DNA from: Aradus depressus
Lineage: Eukaryota; Arthropoda; Insecta; Hemiptera; Aradidae
DNA length: 64,000 nucleotides
Direction: 5' to 3'
Assembly: GCA_963662175.1 (NCBI GenBank)
Contig: OY759222.1
Coordinates: forward strand, 11,046,222-11,110,221
The translations under genes and the position numbers were made by a program. The notes below the pieces were generated by a model. The model searched no databases and was not told the origin of the DNA. It saw nothing but the letters and a program-made list of their open reading frames with translations. Positions 23,178-33,359 of this stretch are shown here, in pieces. Positions within the stretch are counted from its first letter, which is position 1. Every line of letters begins with the position of its first letter.

Positions 23178-26100
23178 ATATAAACATTTTAAAGAGTGGC
23201 CAAAATAAAAACAGAATAGAGACTAAGTAGTTTTAAAAAGTAGTTCGTAAGATTTATTGTAAATAATTTGATTTTTTCATTTTCCAATCTTAGTTTTTAA
23301 ATTTATAATGTAGGTTAAGTAGAATAAACCCAATATTTGTTCTCTGTAAGTATTCTATACTATTCATTTTTCCTGTGAGCTTAGTAAGATAATTAATACT
23401 TTTGGATTAGATTGAACATTATTCCAAATTTAGGAAAACATTATGGCATCTCATTATTACCTTTAGAAGAAATCCAATTGAAATAATTACTAATGGAAAT
23501 TTTTTAAAACGTCTTCAACTTTCGATATTTCTTTAGGGCCCTTTTCGGAAACTTAGTAGAAGAACAGCAACAATTTCTACAGGAAATGTAATATTTATTA
23601 TTTGTATTTTTATTATTTACAACTTCTAAGTCGAGAATCGCGGACATATTGTGGAAACTTGTAATAAATTAATAAAACAAACTTATTTTTGAAATATTGT
23701 CTATTCCACTAAAGATATATATACATATATAACTACCGGTTTCGGCTTTATACCACCGTCAGGTCTAGTTATGAACTGGTATAAAGCCGAAACCGGTAGT
23801 TATATATGTATATATATCTTTAGTGGAATAGACAATATTTCAAAAATAAGTTTGTTTTATTTATTTTTTATTATTTATTTAATTATAAATTTATTTTATT
23901 ATATATATCTTAGGTTAGGTTAGGTTTTATGACTCATGCCCGGGCTTTAACTACGAGGTCATATCGCCTACTACCAGAGCGCTCTTTCGTCACTCTGGTG
24001 GACATGAGCCCGACTCTACTGTGGGAGTCCTAAATTTTGCCTACCCTAAATTTTTATTCATCTAGGGTAGGGATCTTTAACGAGTACCTGACATCGTACA
24101 GGCTCGGGACCATCGCTTAACGTCCCATCCGATGGACGGCGTGCTTAAGTTTATTTTACCTCCCAGATAAAATAAACTAAGGGCCTCGGTCGGGCTACGA
24201 ACCCACGACCTTGAGCTCAGAAGTCAAGCACGCATACCACTGAGCTACCGGTGCCCTCTATATATATCTTATTTATTACCACAGTATCGATATGAAATTT
24301 TATATGAGAATTGAAAGTAGGATTTGAATTTCAGCAGAGTGAAAAGTTAGTTGATTGCAAATAATTCGAGATGGGGATGTACTTTGTTTTTAATTTTGCC
24401 AATATATATCCAAGAGAAGTGCACCCTCTTCTCAATTCCACCCTATATTTTTACCCAAACCACCTCCCCTCCTCTCCAGTCCCCACAGAGGCCTCCTGAT
24501 CCTATTACAAGTCTATAAGACGGTGGTCGGCCCTCGTACCCCCCCCTGTAATCAGCATTATATTGTGTTATCGTCTCCTCTCAGACCCCGCGTCTCCTAC
24601 TTCCACTAGACACTTAACAAACCCACATTCTTCATACCCTGGGCTCCTGGTTTAGAAGAAAAAAAAAAAAAAAATCGTCGGTGAATCACCGGCAAATTAC
24701 TTCCCCACAACAAATTAATTAATTAACAAATTGACTTACATTGGGGCTCCTAAATCCTCATACTAAAGTTTGTGTCGATATATTCAATACATTGGCAGTT
24801 ATTAGTAGAGATTTCGTGCAGTAAAAAAATTAAAAAACGTGCAATAAAATGGCCAAAATTTCTGCGAAAAAAGAAATTGGATCTAATTTAAAATTAAATA
24901 CCTCATTTTTCAAAATTACGTAGGGTTTAAAAATAAATCTGTTAAATAAAAAGCCAAAAGAAATTTATTTATACAATTAATAAAAATATTTACTGAAAAC
25001 ACAATTTTTTTTTTATCTCCATGTTTAAATTACAAAAGCATATTTGTATAAATGTTTGATTAAAAAAATACTAGAGATATGTAAAATTCAAAACAGTTGC
25101 CCACATTTGACTTCAATTAAATTGATATATATTTTTTTTGGTTAATTCCGGCATTTCTTCCAGAGGTGTCTTCTTATTTTTGACAATATTTCGGGACACT
25201 TACAAGTTCCTTCTTCCGGTCACTATGAACGAGTTTCGTGACCGGAAGAAGGGACTTGTAAGAGTCCCGAAATATTGTCGGAAAAAATAAGAAGACACCT
25301 ATGGAAGAAATGCTAACAATGTAACATCCCAGAGAAGTTTAAGAAACACATATATATTTTTTACTTAAGCATTTGCTGCATTAAAATTTACTACTAAATA
25401 CATTTCAAAATTTTTGTCTGAAAAACTGTGCAGCCTGTTTTTAAGTACATATGTGTTTAGCTGGGAAAACGAGCCCCCCTTTTTTATATGTATTTATTTA
25501 AAACTACAAACTTCACAAATTAGTACAAAAACTCGTGCAAATTGAAATACCACACATGTTTAACTTGAAGATACCTTGTCATTCCTGTTTCCATCAAGAG
25601 ACCATCAAGAGACAGACAGGCGTCGTATGCTCATTATAAGGGTTCCATTTGGCGGACGTCAACCCTTATTAAAACATGCGCAGAGACTCCTCTCCGATAA
25701 CACAATAGGGAAGCTTATGAGAGCTATGGAGAGAAATATCCCATATGGCTTTCTTGATTTTTTGGGAGCGAATCAACTTTTTTGCGAATTAACCCTGGTA
25801 TTTTTGTGCCGATGTAAATTTTTTTTTTAAAGCGAAATCTCATCGCATTCTTGGATATATATTTGTCTGTTCATATATCCTCTGTTTCCTCCTGCCATCC
25901 CAAACTGGTCGGTGTGCCTCAGGCTTCATTGTTCGAATTTAATTTTATATGAAGACTCCACTATAAAAAATGTACTTCACTGCACGAATTATTCAATTAA
26001 GTATTGCTCTCCCTCCAAAACCGATGTGAGTCGATACATTCATTACATCGGTAGTTATTCGACTTTTTGTATTTAGCCCCCTCCCTCCCCCCACCTTCTA

Positions 26101-29100
26101 TTGATGTTTTGGCTGAAAATCAATAGATGTCGTCCTTATTGAGACATATAAATTTCGTGACAATACATTAATTCTATCGGGAGTTATTATTATTTTTAGT
26201 CACACAATTACAGAACTTATCAATTAATGTCCCATCGAAAAGGACGACATGCTCAATGATTCTTTACCATTTGGATTTTAAAAAAACTGAGGGCCTCGGC
26301 CGGGCTTTGAACCGCTCAATAGAGACACTCAGTTGTGATGACTCCATTTGGAAACTGTTTAAACTAATGCTATACATACTGAATGTGTTACCAAGTTACA
26401 TTTATTGGCGGTCTCATGTATTCTCTAGACAACAGTTGACTAAACTTTGTATAGAACTGAACCTAAAACTTATGAATCTGACTGTATATCACTACAGAGT
26501 ACATTATCAACATGTTTCCACATATACACAGCCTAACACTTAATCCAATTTAATTTCCCATTTCCATTACTCAGAACTGCTCTGAGTGAAGCACATAGCC
26601 CATTTAATAAACATAAATTTTTCATGAATTTTTTACTATTTTAGTATAAGAAACTATTGTAATCGTGGAAAAATTTGAGTTTTCAACTGATTTTCACGAT
26701 TCAAAGTCTCCACTGGAAATTTTGAGAAAACGCAAAAACTATTGTATTTTAAAATGAAATTAAAAATGAGGATTTCGGGGCCTATGTATATTTTATAAAA
26801 TACCGCTTAGATCTATGACTTAATTTTTTTTGAAGTGAGGGGGAGGGAGAGTGATCTTACGGCCACCTCACATAAATTTTTCCGTAGATATAGTTAGTTA
26901 TTATGGCTCATGCCCGGGCTTTTATTACGAGGTCATATCGCCTATTGTCACAGCGCTCTTTCGTAACTCTCATCGACATGAAGTCGACACTACGAGTATA
27001 ATGAGAGTCCTAAATTTTGCCTACACTAAATTTATGAAATATCAATGAAAATACCAATTGTGGAACACTTTTATGATATATAATAAAGTCAGTTAGTTAT
27101 TGTGACTCATGTTCGGGCTTTAACTACGAGGTTATATCGCCTACTACCAGATACTGGTGGACATGAGCCCGACTCTATAGTGGGAGTCTTAAATATTGCC
27201 TACCCAGATTTAGCTATCTAATGTAATGCCTTTAACGAGTATCTGATATCGCACAAGCTCGGAACCATTGCTTAACGCCCCATCCGAAGAACATCGGGCT
27301 CATGACAAATGTCCAATAATTGTTCAGTCAATTCTCGATAAGTCGAACTTACTTATCAACAATTCGACTTATCGAGGTTGATGTTCGATTTATCAAACTG
27401 AAAAAGGAACATAAGGAAGAGTAATTTGAATATATATACTGTAAAGTAAAAAAAAAGTGTATTAAGAATATGTATAAATGTACATTAATACATACAAATG
27501 TACATCATTTTTCAATGCCTTTGAAATAGTCCCCAATTTTTTTTGAATATTTTTTTTTCTTTAGTTAGAAACATCTTGTACAACTGCATTTAGGTTGGTA
27601 AAAAGCTGTTGGTCGACGTTGTCACAGGTTTCCAAAAAGGGCCAAACAATGCTAAATGCATTTCTGGCTTCTCTAGTAGTTGGCGGTTTTTTTTCGGTCA
27701 CTTCTGCCTCATCTTCTTCGTCACTTCCATGGCGGGCATGTCAACGTCAACCTCCACGAATTCGACGAAATCTGAAACAAAACATCAAAAAAGTAAACGA
27801 ACATTCAACGTAGTTCGACTTACAGAGGTGGAAGTTCCCTCATAGGTCCTTTTATCTGAGTTCGACTTATTTACGCATTGTTCCTGGTATTTGGCCCGAA
27901 TTCGACTTATTGAGGTAATATTTACGATATATTACGGGACCAGAGAATTTGTTCGACTTATATAGGGTTGACTGTAATTTTGAAGGAATTATTAGAAAAC
28001 AGAGGTAGATGTTAGAGATCCTGTGTAAATGTTCCATTTGATTGTCTTTGGATAATCTCTGAACTAGGAGTCACTCACTGAGAGCTGAGAGCCTCCAGTC
28101 AACAACGTTTAAAGAAGTGTAAAGCCGCGTTGAGTTCCGGGAGCGGACCAGACAATTTCCCCTTACCGCCCCTTCCTTCCTTCCTCCCCCACCCCTTCCT
28201 CCTTCCGGATCGCTCGCCCCGTCTCTCCGCCCCCTTTCGCTTGCATCTTCTCTACTTCTGTTTATACAAATTGCAACAGTTTACTCAACTCACCACTCAC
28301 TTGTAGGTTAGGTTAGGTTTCATGACTCATGCACGAGGTCATGCTCCGAGGTCATATCGCCTACTACCAGAGCGCTCTTTCGTCACTCTAGTGAACATGA
28401 GCCCGACTCTACTATGGGAGTCCTAAATTTTTGCCTACCCTAAATTTTTATTCACCTAGGGCAGGGGTCTTTAACGAGTACCTACCTGACATTGTACAGG
28501 CTCGAGACCATCGCTTAACGTCCCATCCGAAGGACGGCGTGCTTAAGTTTATTTTACCTTCTAATAAAATAAACTAAGGGCCTCGGCCGGGTATCGAACC
28601 CACGATCTTGAGCTCAGAAGGCAAGCACGCATACCACCGACCTACCGGCGCCCTCTCCACTCATTTGTATACACCTCTGCTGCTGTTATCATGGGCAAGC
28701 ACTGGAACAAAAATTGTCTCCAAAACTGAAAAAAAAAAAAATTTTTACTCGTGTGGACAAAATACATAGCAAACTCCAGTTATAGATATATAGTATATAG
28801 AAACATATTGTCACCGACTTACAACTACGTACAAGTACACTTGTTACTTTAAAAAAAAACAAAAAAAAAAAAGTGTGAATCCAGTATTCTCATACATTTC
28901 TTTAAATCTGATGCACATATTATATTTATGACCTAATATTTTTTTTCAAGTAAAAGTTGTAGAGAAAATTAAAAGTAACTTTTTATATTAAATAAGATTT
29001 TTGGCAGATTGTCCGGTTTCCGAGATAGACGAAAACCTGAAGAGTCGTTTTGAAATACATCATTCAAATCAGGCCATTTAGAAACGAAATTCCGTCGAAA

Positions 29101-32100
29101 ACTCAACTTCGAATATTTCACTGATTACATAACTTCCCCTATACTTCGTATAGATGTGGAAGTAATAATACATGTCATTGAAAAGAGAAGAAATAGGTAA
29201 TAATATCGGATAGCCGATATGAGATAGGTGTTATTACTGCTAAGCCGCCGATATGGGTTTTACTGAAAGACTGGATATCTGTGGATATAGGATAAAGACG
29301 ACGAAACATGTAAGCTATTTGTTTGACTCTCACATCATATCCACTCCATATTTGTTTCTGGATTCACCAAAATGACAAGTTACATATCCGTAGGTAATTT
29401 AGCTATAAATTTCAGTCAGATGGAACCGAGACATCTCACTCCATTACAAATTGAGCAATTATTTTGGCATTTATATATTATATGAATGCCAGAATAATTT
29501 TAGTCCGTCCCAGCTTTTGGCGTATATTAAAATTAATGAAACTTTATGAATGGGTTTTAGTCACGAACCTAAGCAAAATGGACTATAGTATTCATGACTA
29601 CTAGGTTGACGCAGACATATAATGGAAAAATGTAATCAATATATCAAACAAAATTGTTTTTTGAACCATTAACTATTCTACAAAAAATTTATACTTAAGG
29701 TACAGAGCTGGGCAATACACCATCTTCAGGTTAAGTCATAAATTAAGGACGTTTGCTGAGTGCGAACCGTCCTTTGAGGTAAAACAGGTAGGCAAAGGAT
29801 TGGAATTTTCAGATTTTTTCTGAAATATTTTTTAAATAACAGCAGTAAAATTAAATTTGAAAATAAAATTATTAAATTCCACCAAGATAAATTATTTTAT
29901 ATGTGATTGATATATGTGAAATAATGCGTGTATTTAGCAAAATTATTATTCATATGAAAATATTAATAAAATTAAAACTCATGTCAATAAAATAACTAAA
30001 TGAATAACAATGAAAATATAAATTGAAATTATAACAAAATATAAATATCAAATTTTGTCTCTATGTACTTCGATAAATGATATATGAAATTCAATTAACA
30101 GCTAAATTAGTAAATAGATATGTGGAAAAAGAACTGGTTCTACGTTAACAAAGGGGAGTAGATAAAATAAATGTGGCCATTCTTAATATTTTAATTTTAC
30201 CATTTTGATAGAAAAAGAAGTAAATATTTCAGAAAAAAACTATTTATTAGACTTGAAATAAATTGAAAGCTATATATGAGTACAATTCTCAGGAGAAGAC
30301 GAAAAATAAATGAGAGAACTGGTGCTGTAATATATTGTATATGTTTTAACAATATCCTTACACAACCCAAAAAAATAATGACATATAGCTGCATAAAAAT
30401 TATTTTATATATTTCCTGAAAATCTCCTCACAAATTTCCTAAAAAAGTACAGTCTTGATTTCTAACTGGTCAATTTTGCTTTGTCTTCTAACCAAGAAGA
30501 ATGAAGAGAAAAGATTCAAGTCTATTTGTCAAGTCAATTATAGTTGAGGGCCAGTTTGTCAACGTGCCAATTAGCTGACTAATGCCCTACCGTAGCTATA
30601 TATATTTTTTGTTGTTGTCTGAGGCGATAGTTTAGAGGAAGGGTGGACATTTTTCTGGGTCAAATTTAGGCTATATCACAGGTTGTAAAATAAAATATAG
30701 TCTGACCTCTCACAGATTTTATTAAATTTTGCTAGCCGACTTTCAAGGTTGCCCGCATCATCAGGCAGTCTACAAAAAAGACCATCACTTAATAAAGAAG
30801 AAACAATTATAAAGTTTTGTTCGTTAAAAACCATAAAATTGTAGTAATAAAATATTAAATAAATTAAAAAGGTAATAAAAATAAATTGATATAAAGAGAT
30901 TTAGAAATATACATACCTGCTAAAATAATTTCAAAAACAAAATAATTTAAAATTAATGTACCATGTATGTTTATTTTTAGAGCTCTTTATATCAATTTAA
31001 TTTTTGTTACATTTTTTATTCGTTTACATTTATTTATTTATTTTTTTTTTTTTCTCTCTTATTTAAGGCATTTCGACCACGAGGGTCATGGATGCAGGTC
31101 TGTGGGGATCCGAGCGGGCTAATTTGGATAGGCGCAGATTAATAATAATAAAGAAGATATGTACGGAATAGAAAGGCTATGTGATGAAGATAATTTTGTT
31201 TTATAATTTAGATAAGAGATTTGTGAATTGTAAGAAATGAAATAGTTGGGTAATTTGGAAGCTATTATTGGATAGAATTTCGGAAATATCCACCACAAGG
31301 TTGCAATTTTCACGCTGGGGACTATATGCCATGCATTCAGTCAGAATGTGTCTGACAGACAGTCCCACCCCGCAGCACTGACACAGAGGAGGGTGTTCCC
31401 GAGCCATCAGATATCCAGGTCAGCCTGCTCTGCCCTCTACGTAACCCAGTTAAAATTACTTCTTCTTTCCTTTTTTCTCTTATTGAGGTCTTCCAGACGC
31501 GAGTGGAGCTTTTGATGATCCTTAGCTTATTATCTGTCACACCGAGCCACCGAATCTGCCATTTGATCCAAACTCTTTCCTTGATGTAGGCAACGAAGTC
31601 ACTTACAGGGACTTCGGATGTGGGTAGTCCTTCTAGTAAGGCACGTCTGGCATTCTTGTCTGCTGTCTCATTACCTGCAATGCCGCAATGACCTGGGATC
31701 CAGAGGAAGGTAACTGAAGTCTGGTTGGTAACTGAGGTCTTAATGACCATAGGGCCATCAGTATATTTTGGACAAGAAGATCTTCTGAATACAGATTCCC
31801 CATGGCCAATAGAGCCGACAGGGAGTCACTGCAGACTATCAGTTGGCTTCCATTGGGAACAGAGACGTTCAGACTTTATTTATTAAATATTTAATATTTT
31901 ATTACTACAATTTGATGGATTTTACCGAACAAATCTTTACAATTATTTCTGCTGAGGATAACCTTGAAAGCCCGGCTAGCAAAAATTACTAAAATTTGTC
32001 TGAGAGGTCAGACTATATTTTATTATGCAACCTGGGAAATAATCAATTCCGGCGGCCGTCCTAAAACGAGGGCCACAGCACTAGGGATACAACCGGGTTA

Positions 32101-32700
32101 GTATTCCTTTAAAGTGAAGGGACGACCCCCCTCCCCTCACTCATTCCAATTTATTATATTTATTCTCTTAGGTGATTGATATAGAAGAATATACATAATC
32201 GGTCAAAAATCAATATTGAGTTTTCAGAGGACTTTAATGTTTCACAATCTACACTAAAAATGAAAAAAAGGGGAGGGGGCTCAACTCAAAAATCCTAATA
32301 ACTGCCGATGTAATAAATATATCGACACAAAATTTAGTATGAAAATCAGAAGTCCCTGTGTAAGTTAACTATGAATTTTGTAACCAAAACTCTATTGATT
32401 TTTGTGGAAGAGTGAACAATCAGTTGAATAATTCGTCCTGAGGAAGTACATTGTCAGGGATTCATCGAAGCATTCTCTTCTTGTAGATCACCTTTTTTGA
32501 CAACTATTTAATTGTTGTGATTCTGTTTGCAGAAGTTGGTCGAGGAGGATGGGAGTATTGAGACAGCTCTAATGAACTATCTCTTCGCCAAGCAGGTTGC
32601 CAACCGATTCAAGTCCCAGATGGACATGACCGATCTCCAGAGGAAGAGATCCTACTGGAAACAGTGCGCCTTCAATGCCGTCTCATGCTTCGGCAAGTAG
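14025..32700 (+). CDS. AstCCC: Allatostatin triple C (AST-C family) neuropeptide precursor, two coding exons
   Basis: Spliced gene for a 93-residue secreted prepropeptide. Coding parts are 14058-14171 and 32533-32700, joined in phase 0 (GAT|GTAAGT donor, TTTGCAG|AAG acceptor). The order is a signal peptide (about residues 1-24, hydrophobic core [10 protein letters not shown]), an acidic spacer, a dibasic site within RKR, then [14 protein letters not shown] followed by Gly-Lys and stop. The Gly donates the C-terminal amide and the Lys is trimmed. The two Cys, six residues apart, form the ring typical of AST-C peptides, which act through somatostatin-like GPCRs on endocrine glands, gut and heart. 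This peptide sequence is known from insects and crustaceans (AST-CC in older papers, AST-CCC after the three paralogues were separated). The intron is 18,361 bp and full of transposons. No AST-C or AST-CC paralogue was found in the window. Confidence 0.95.
14527..15230. mobile_element. 704-bp element with perfect 82-bp terminal inverted repeats
   Basis: 14527-14608 equals the reverse complement of 15149-15230 at every base as read. The arm begins TAGATAATTAAAATACACAA and ends at GTGTTAAGGCA. The interior has no coding potential. The left arm continues into a hammerhead-like fold on the - strand. In the AstCCC intron. Confidence 0.9.
15231..15982. other. AT-rich intronic stretch
   Basis: TA microsatellite at 15505-15550. 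Nothing else recognised. Confidence 0.5.
15983..16125 (+). repeat. ACTTCCCC-family, 5' end only
   Basis: Terminal hairpin and the CTGTCTGTGTGTGTGTCTGT block. Confidence 0.65.
16205..16330 (+). repeat. Repeat segment also found at 17605
   Basis: AGTCGCATTTTGTT...AAAACGA..AATGAATAAAGA resembles 17608-17735 in the same direction. The two copies flank the LINE insertion, so this is an older duplication or two copies of one element. Confidence 0.55.
16538..17377 (+). mobile_element. 5'-truncated non-LTR retrotransposon (Jockey-like) with poly-A and TSD
   Basis: Flanked by an 11-bp duplication AGATTTAAGTT (16527-16537 and 17378-17388), with AATAAA running into a long A tail. The sequence is the 3' end of a LINE ORF2 plus a short 3' UTR. 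Strongly GC-shifted against its surroundings. Confidence 0.93.
16545..17260 (+). pseudogene. Reverse transcriptase C-terminal part (LINE)
   Basis: Open from the truncation point. It has FADD (the catalytic Y/FADD box) at the start, then the usual LINE thumb features [38 protein letters not shown] [33 protein letters not shown]. It ends at TGA in the 3' UTR. The N-terminal endonuclease and most of RT are missing, so it is dead on arrival although the frame is intact. Confidence 0.92.
17709..17899. repeat. Inverted repeat around a T/A-rich loop
   Basis: About 45-bp arms: GTAGGAGTGGAAAGAAATAA ... CTGTTAACAGTCTAAGGAGA and its inverse at 17848-17899. Related sequence near 16295 suggests a dispersed family. 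Confidence 0.75.
17945..18519 (-). repeat. 3' LTR of the gag-only retrotransposon
   Basis: 575 bp, ending at the AT run on the left and at the polypurine tract on the right (18520-18545, read on the - strand). Confidence 0.92.
18520..20895. other. Non-coding interior of the LTR element
   Basis: AT-rich, with stops in all frames and only scattered short ORFs. Pol would be expected here and I see no trace of RT, RNase H or integrase motifs. Confidence 0.7.
20896..22188 (-). CDS. Retrotransposon Gag-like protein, 430 aa, intact
   Basis: Begins [20 protein letters not shown]. Residues about 10-75 are heptad-rich and probably coiled coil. The middle (about 95-270) looks like a capsid region ([29 protein letters not shown]). 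Residues about 300-370 are Asn/Gly/Arg/Tyr-rich, resembling a nucleic-acid-binding tail, but no CCHC zinc knuckle is present. The C-terminus is Lys-rich (SRKKKSK). It starts about 360 bp inside the 5' LTR edge and no protease, RT or integrase frame follows. Gag role is inferred from position and composition. Confidence 0.8.
   Translation of the reverse strand: MATETVSPSMMEKLIDTINSLSDKVNSLVGERAENKRIMAAIQLGLNNLSTAVQADRENLNQLSAEFGKSRKTEVPEKSDQGLNSAFLSMDSKVSECTFNKIKIPNYIERRIESFPRLIVNDPTSVIVFLENLFDCYLIEKQYMSDIIKRLSYKDPSNRILKKLVELNMCDFNEIRDKFIRELTTPKVRLLYEFKYIHRVQKVDESFRDFADSVVKFCKILDRNSEYDIVVIVLEGINSKTRGFCNFQNRPTNLKELYNLIEEVDKLCLIESSENYNGSNFETNYTERLLCKGQVSDQHFDRSKGNHMRFFRYNGYNRNRFNGNFSNGNVNRNSQGNYYRKRDNGGYGNRNSESYVYKGNQFSAKAGRYVTNDKVTSPSNGQSQLFTLSRDSLKGLIKECIVNNNKCNSNPYGKTSRKKKSKSVLIDKSV
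22551..23125 (-). repeat. 5' LTR of the gag-only retrotransposon
   Basis: 575 bp, apparently identical to the other LTR. The primer-binding site occupies 22533-22550. Confidence 0.92.
23640..23862. mobile_element. Head-to-head fold-back pair of hammerhead-bearing ends
   Basis: Two inverted copies of the 6845-6930 sequence (TATTTTTGAAATATTGTCTA ... ACCGGTTTCGGCTTTATACC) meet near 23770. One has the core mutated to CUGACGG, the other lacks the CUGANGA strand altogether. Confidence 0.8.
23925..24258 (-). mobile_element. tRNA-derived SINE, full length, with CCTAA tail
   Basis: Best copy of the main SINE. On the - strand: GAGGGCACCGGTAGCTCAGT (A box), CGTGGGTTCGTAGCCCGACC (B box), a body with GGATGGGACGTTAAGCGATG, and an end GGGCATGAGTCATAAAACCT followed by AACCTAACC. 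The tail is three CCTAA units and not poly-A. About 330 bp, no ORF. The G-A-C-G-T-T-A-A block resembles a segment shared by many invertebrate SINE bodies. Confidence 0.88.
24400..24675 (+). other. C-rich segment with A tail, possible retroelement scrap
   Basis: CT/CC-rich sequence ending CTGGTTTAGAAG and about 16 A, placed between two pieces of the ACTTCCCC repeat (one + before it, one - after it). No frame recognised. Confidence 0.35.
24675..24815 (-). repeat. ACTTCCCC-family, 3' end part
   Basis: TCGTCGGTGAATCACCGGCA hairpin, then ACTTCCCC and on to TTGGCAGTTATTAG. Confidence 0.7.
25151..25313. repeat. 163-bp hairpin
   Basis: Arms of about 72 bp read GCATTTCTTCCAGAGGTGTC ... GGGACACTTACAAGT..CTTCTTCCGGTCAC around the loop TATGAACGAGTTTC. 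Transcript would fold into a long rod. No coding potential. Confidence 0.85.
25570..25830 (+). other. Open frame of 84 codons, unrecognised
   Basis: [20 protein letters not shown] then [20 protein letters not shown]. Locally higher GC than flanks and flanked by repeats. No splice context fitting AstCCC. Possibly a transposon ORF scrap. Confidence 0.25.
25940..26205 (-). repeat. ACTTCCCC-family, diverged - copy
   Basis: CACGAATTATTCAATTAAGT to ATTCTATCGGGAGTTATT with several small deletions. Confidence 0.65.
26226..26320 (-). mobile_element. tRNA-derived SINE, internal fragment
   Basis: B-box region (GGTTCAAAGCCCGGCCGAGG on the - strand) and the start of the body. Confidence 0.6.
26887..27033 (-). 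mobile_element. tRNA-derived SINE, 3' part
   Basis: 3' 145 bp only; truncated at the TTTAGTGTAGGC junction. Confidence 0.75.
27087..27305 (-). mobile_element. tRNA-derived SINE, 3' two thirds
   Basis: Lacks the tRNA head; ends 20 bp before the Tigger derivative. Confidence 0.75.
27325..27974 (-). mobile_element. pogo/Tigger-type deletion derivative
   Basis: Inverted ends CAGTCAATTCTCGATAAGTC and (inverted) CAGTCAACCCTATATAAGTC, with a TA beside the right end. The interior on the - strand keeps the end of a transposase-like frame: [20 protein letters not shown] then [20 protein letters not shown] and stop. Such acidic runs followed by EA.NAL... are usual at the C-terminus of Tigger/jerky transposases. 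Confidence 0.75.
28303..28655 (-). mobile_element. tRNA-derived SINE, full length, CCTAA tail
   Basis: Same structure as the 23925 copy, including three CCTAA units at the 3' end. The head reads GAGGGCGCCGGTAGGTCGGT, so the A box is slightly mutated; B box GGTTCGATACCC. Confidence 0.88.
29085..29165 (-). repeat. ACTTCCCC-family, terminal hairpin end
   Basis: AACTTCGAATATTTCACTGA then ACTTCCCCTATACTTCGTAT AGATGTGGAAGT. Confidence 0.65.
29690..29770 (-). repeat. Decayed hammerhead-type repeat end
   Basis: - strand CUGAAGA, U, GGUGUAUUGCC kept, but the GAAA strand is lost. Same downstream TTAAGTCATAAATTA...GTTTGC as the 33360 copy (AGTTATAAAC..AGTTTGC). Confidence 0.4.
29770..30689. other. AT-rich intronic stretch of AstCCC
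   Basis: Long A/T runs, no repeat or ORF of note. Confidence 0.5.
30690..32030. mobile_element. Fold-back element with about 90-bp inverted ends
   Basis: The left end (TATAGTCTGACCTCTCACAG ... GCTAGCCG ... TTCAAGGTTG) is repeated inverted at the right (AACCTTGAAAGCCCGGCTAG ... GAGAGGTCAGACTATA). A degenerate hammerhead-like core lies in each arm. The centre holds a LINE RNase H fragment. Confidence 0.75.
31100..31880 (-). pseudogene. LINE RNase H domain and C-terminal zinc knuckle, frameshifted
   Basis: The - strand reads [12 protein letters not shown] (catalytic Asp), then a shift into [20 protein letters not shown] (RNase H core), and after another shift [20 protein letters not shown], a C-C-H-C knuckle common at the end of Jockey-type ORF2. 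Broken by frameshifts and truncated upstream. Confidence 0.88.
32165..32490 (+). repeat. ACTTCCCC-family, deleted copy just before the AstCCC mature-peptide exon
   Basis: Ends at TGAGGAAGTACATTGTCAGG GATTCATCG, about 45 bp upstream of the exon's acceptor. Confidence 0.7.
32533..32700 (+). CDS. AstCCC: AstCCC exon with mature peptide and stop
   Basis: Codes for 55 residues starting [20 protein letters not shown]. The processing site RKR is followed by the 14-residue mature peptide, then GK and TAG. The base composition is clearly higher in GC than the flanks. The acceptor is TTCTGTTTGCAG. Confidence 0.95.
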   Translation, partial: KLVEEDGSIETALMNYLFAKQVANRFKSQMDMTDLQRKRSYWKQCAFNAVSCFGK

Positions 32701-33000
32701 AAAAAAAACAAAAAAATTTCCATTCATACCCACTCAAACAATCCCCAAAACAATATATATATAAAAAAAAAACATACCTTATAGTTGAATATATTTTCTT
32801 TGTGCTTCCCCTCATTGTAAGTCAGCTAAAACTATTTTCAGAAAATTATTAAAAATATATTTGAAAACATATTATTATATATATAAAATTAAAATAAATA
32901 CATTTTAATTTATAATAAATGTTGTATTACCTTGTTAGTTGAGCCCCGTTGTAAACACCCCAAAATAACCTCTTTCCTGAAAATTAATAAAAAATAAAGT
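32701..33000 (+). other. AstCCC 3' untranslated region (probable)
   Basis: AT-rich sequence after the stop codon with AATAAA at 32893-32898 and further AATAAA-like hexamers up to about 33000. The true cleavage site cannot be told from sequence. Confidence 0.5.
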
Positions 33001-33359
33001 TCATAAGCATGTTTTATTATTGATGAAATTAATAAAAATGTCAAATGACCTTTGATGTGTTTTTTCCTAGATAAAACCTTTTTTTTGTTTTATTCACCCC
33101 AGCGCTGCTTAATCCTACGACATTTTCAGGGACAATAAGATCTCTCTATCTTTATGAATATAGTTCATAAATTTTATTGAGATCTTTTTCTTCCTCGAAT
33201 GACATCTTACAGGAAGGTTATTCCATAATAATTATATTATTGTACGTAACAATTATTTTTAATAAAATTATAATATATATAAATATTCAATAATAAATAA
33301 TAAAGAGAAATTATAGAGTTTATCAGAATCTAATGTGAAACTTTTCTCCGTTTTTTCAA

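Noticed and set aside
23925..23945. Telomere repeat TTAGGTTAGG as a telomere remnant
   Set aside because: Only three units and they form the tail of a SINE; a second SINE copy has the same.
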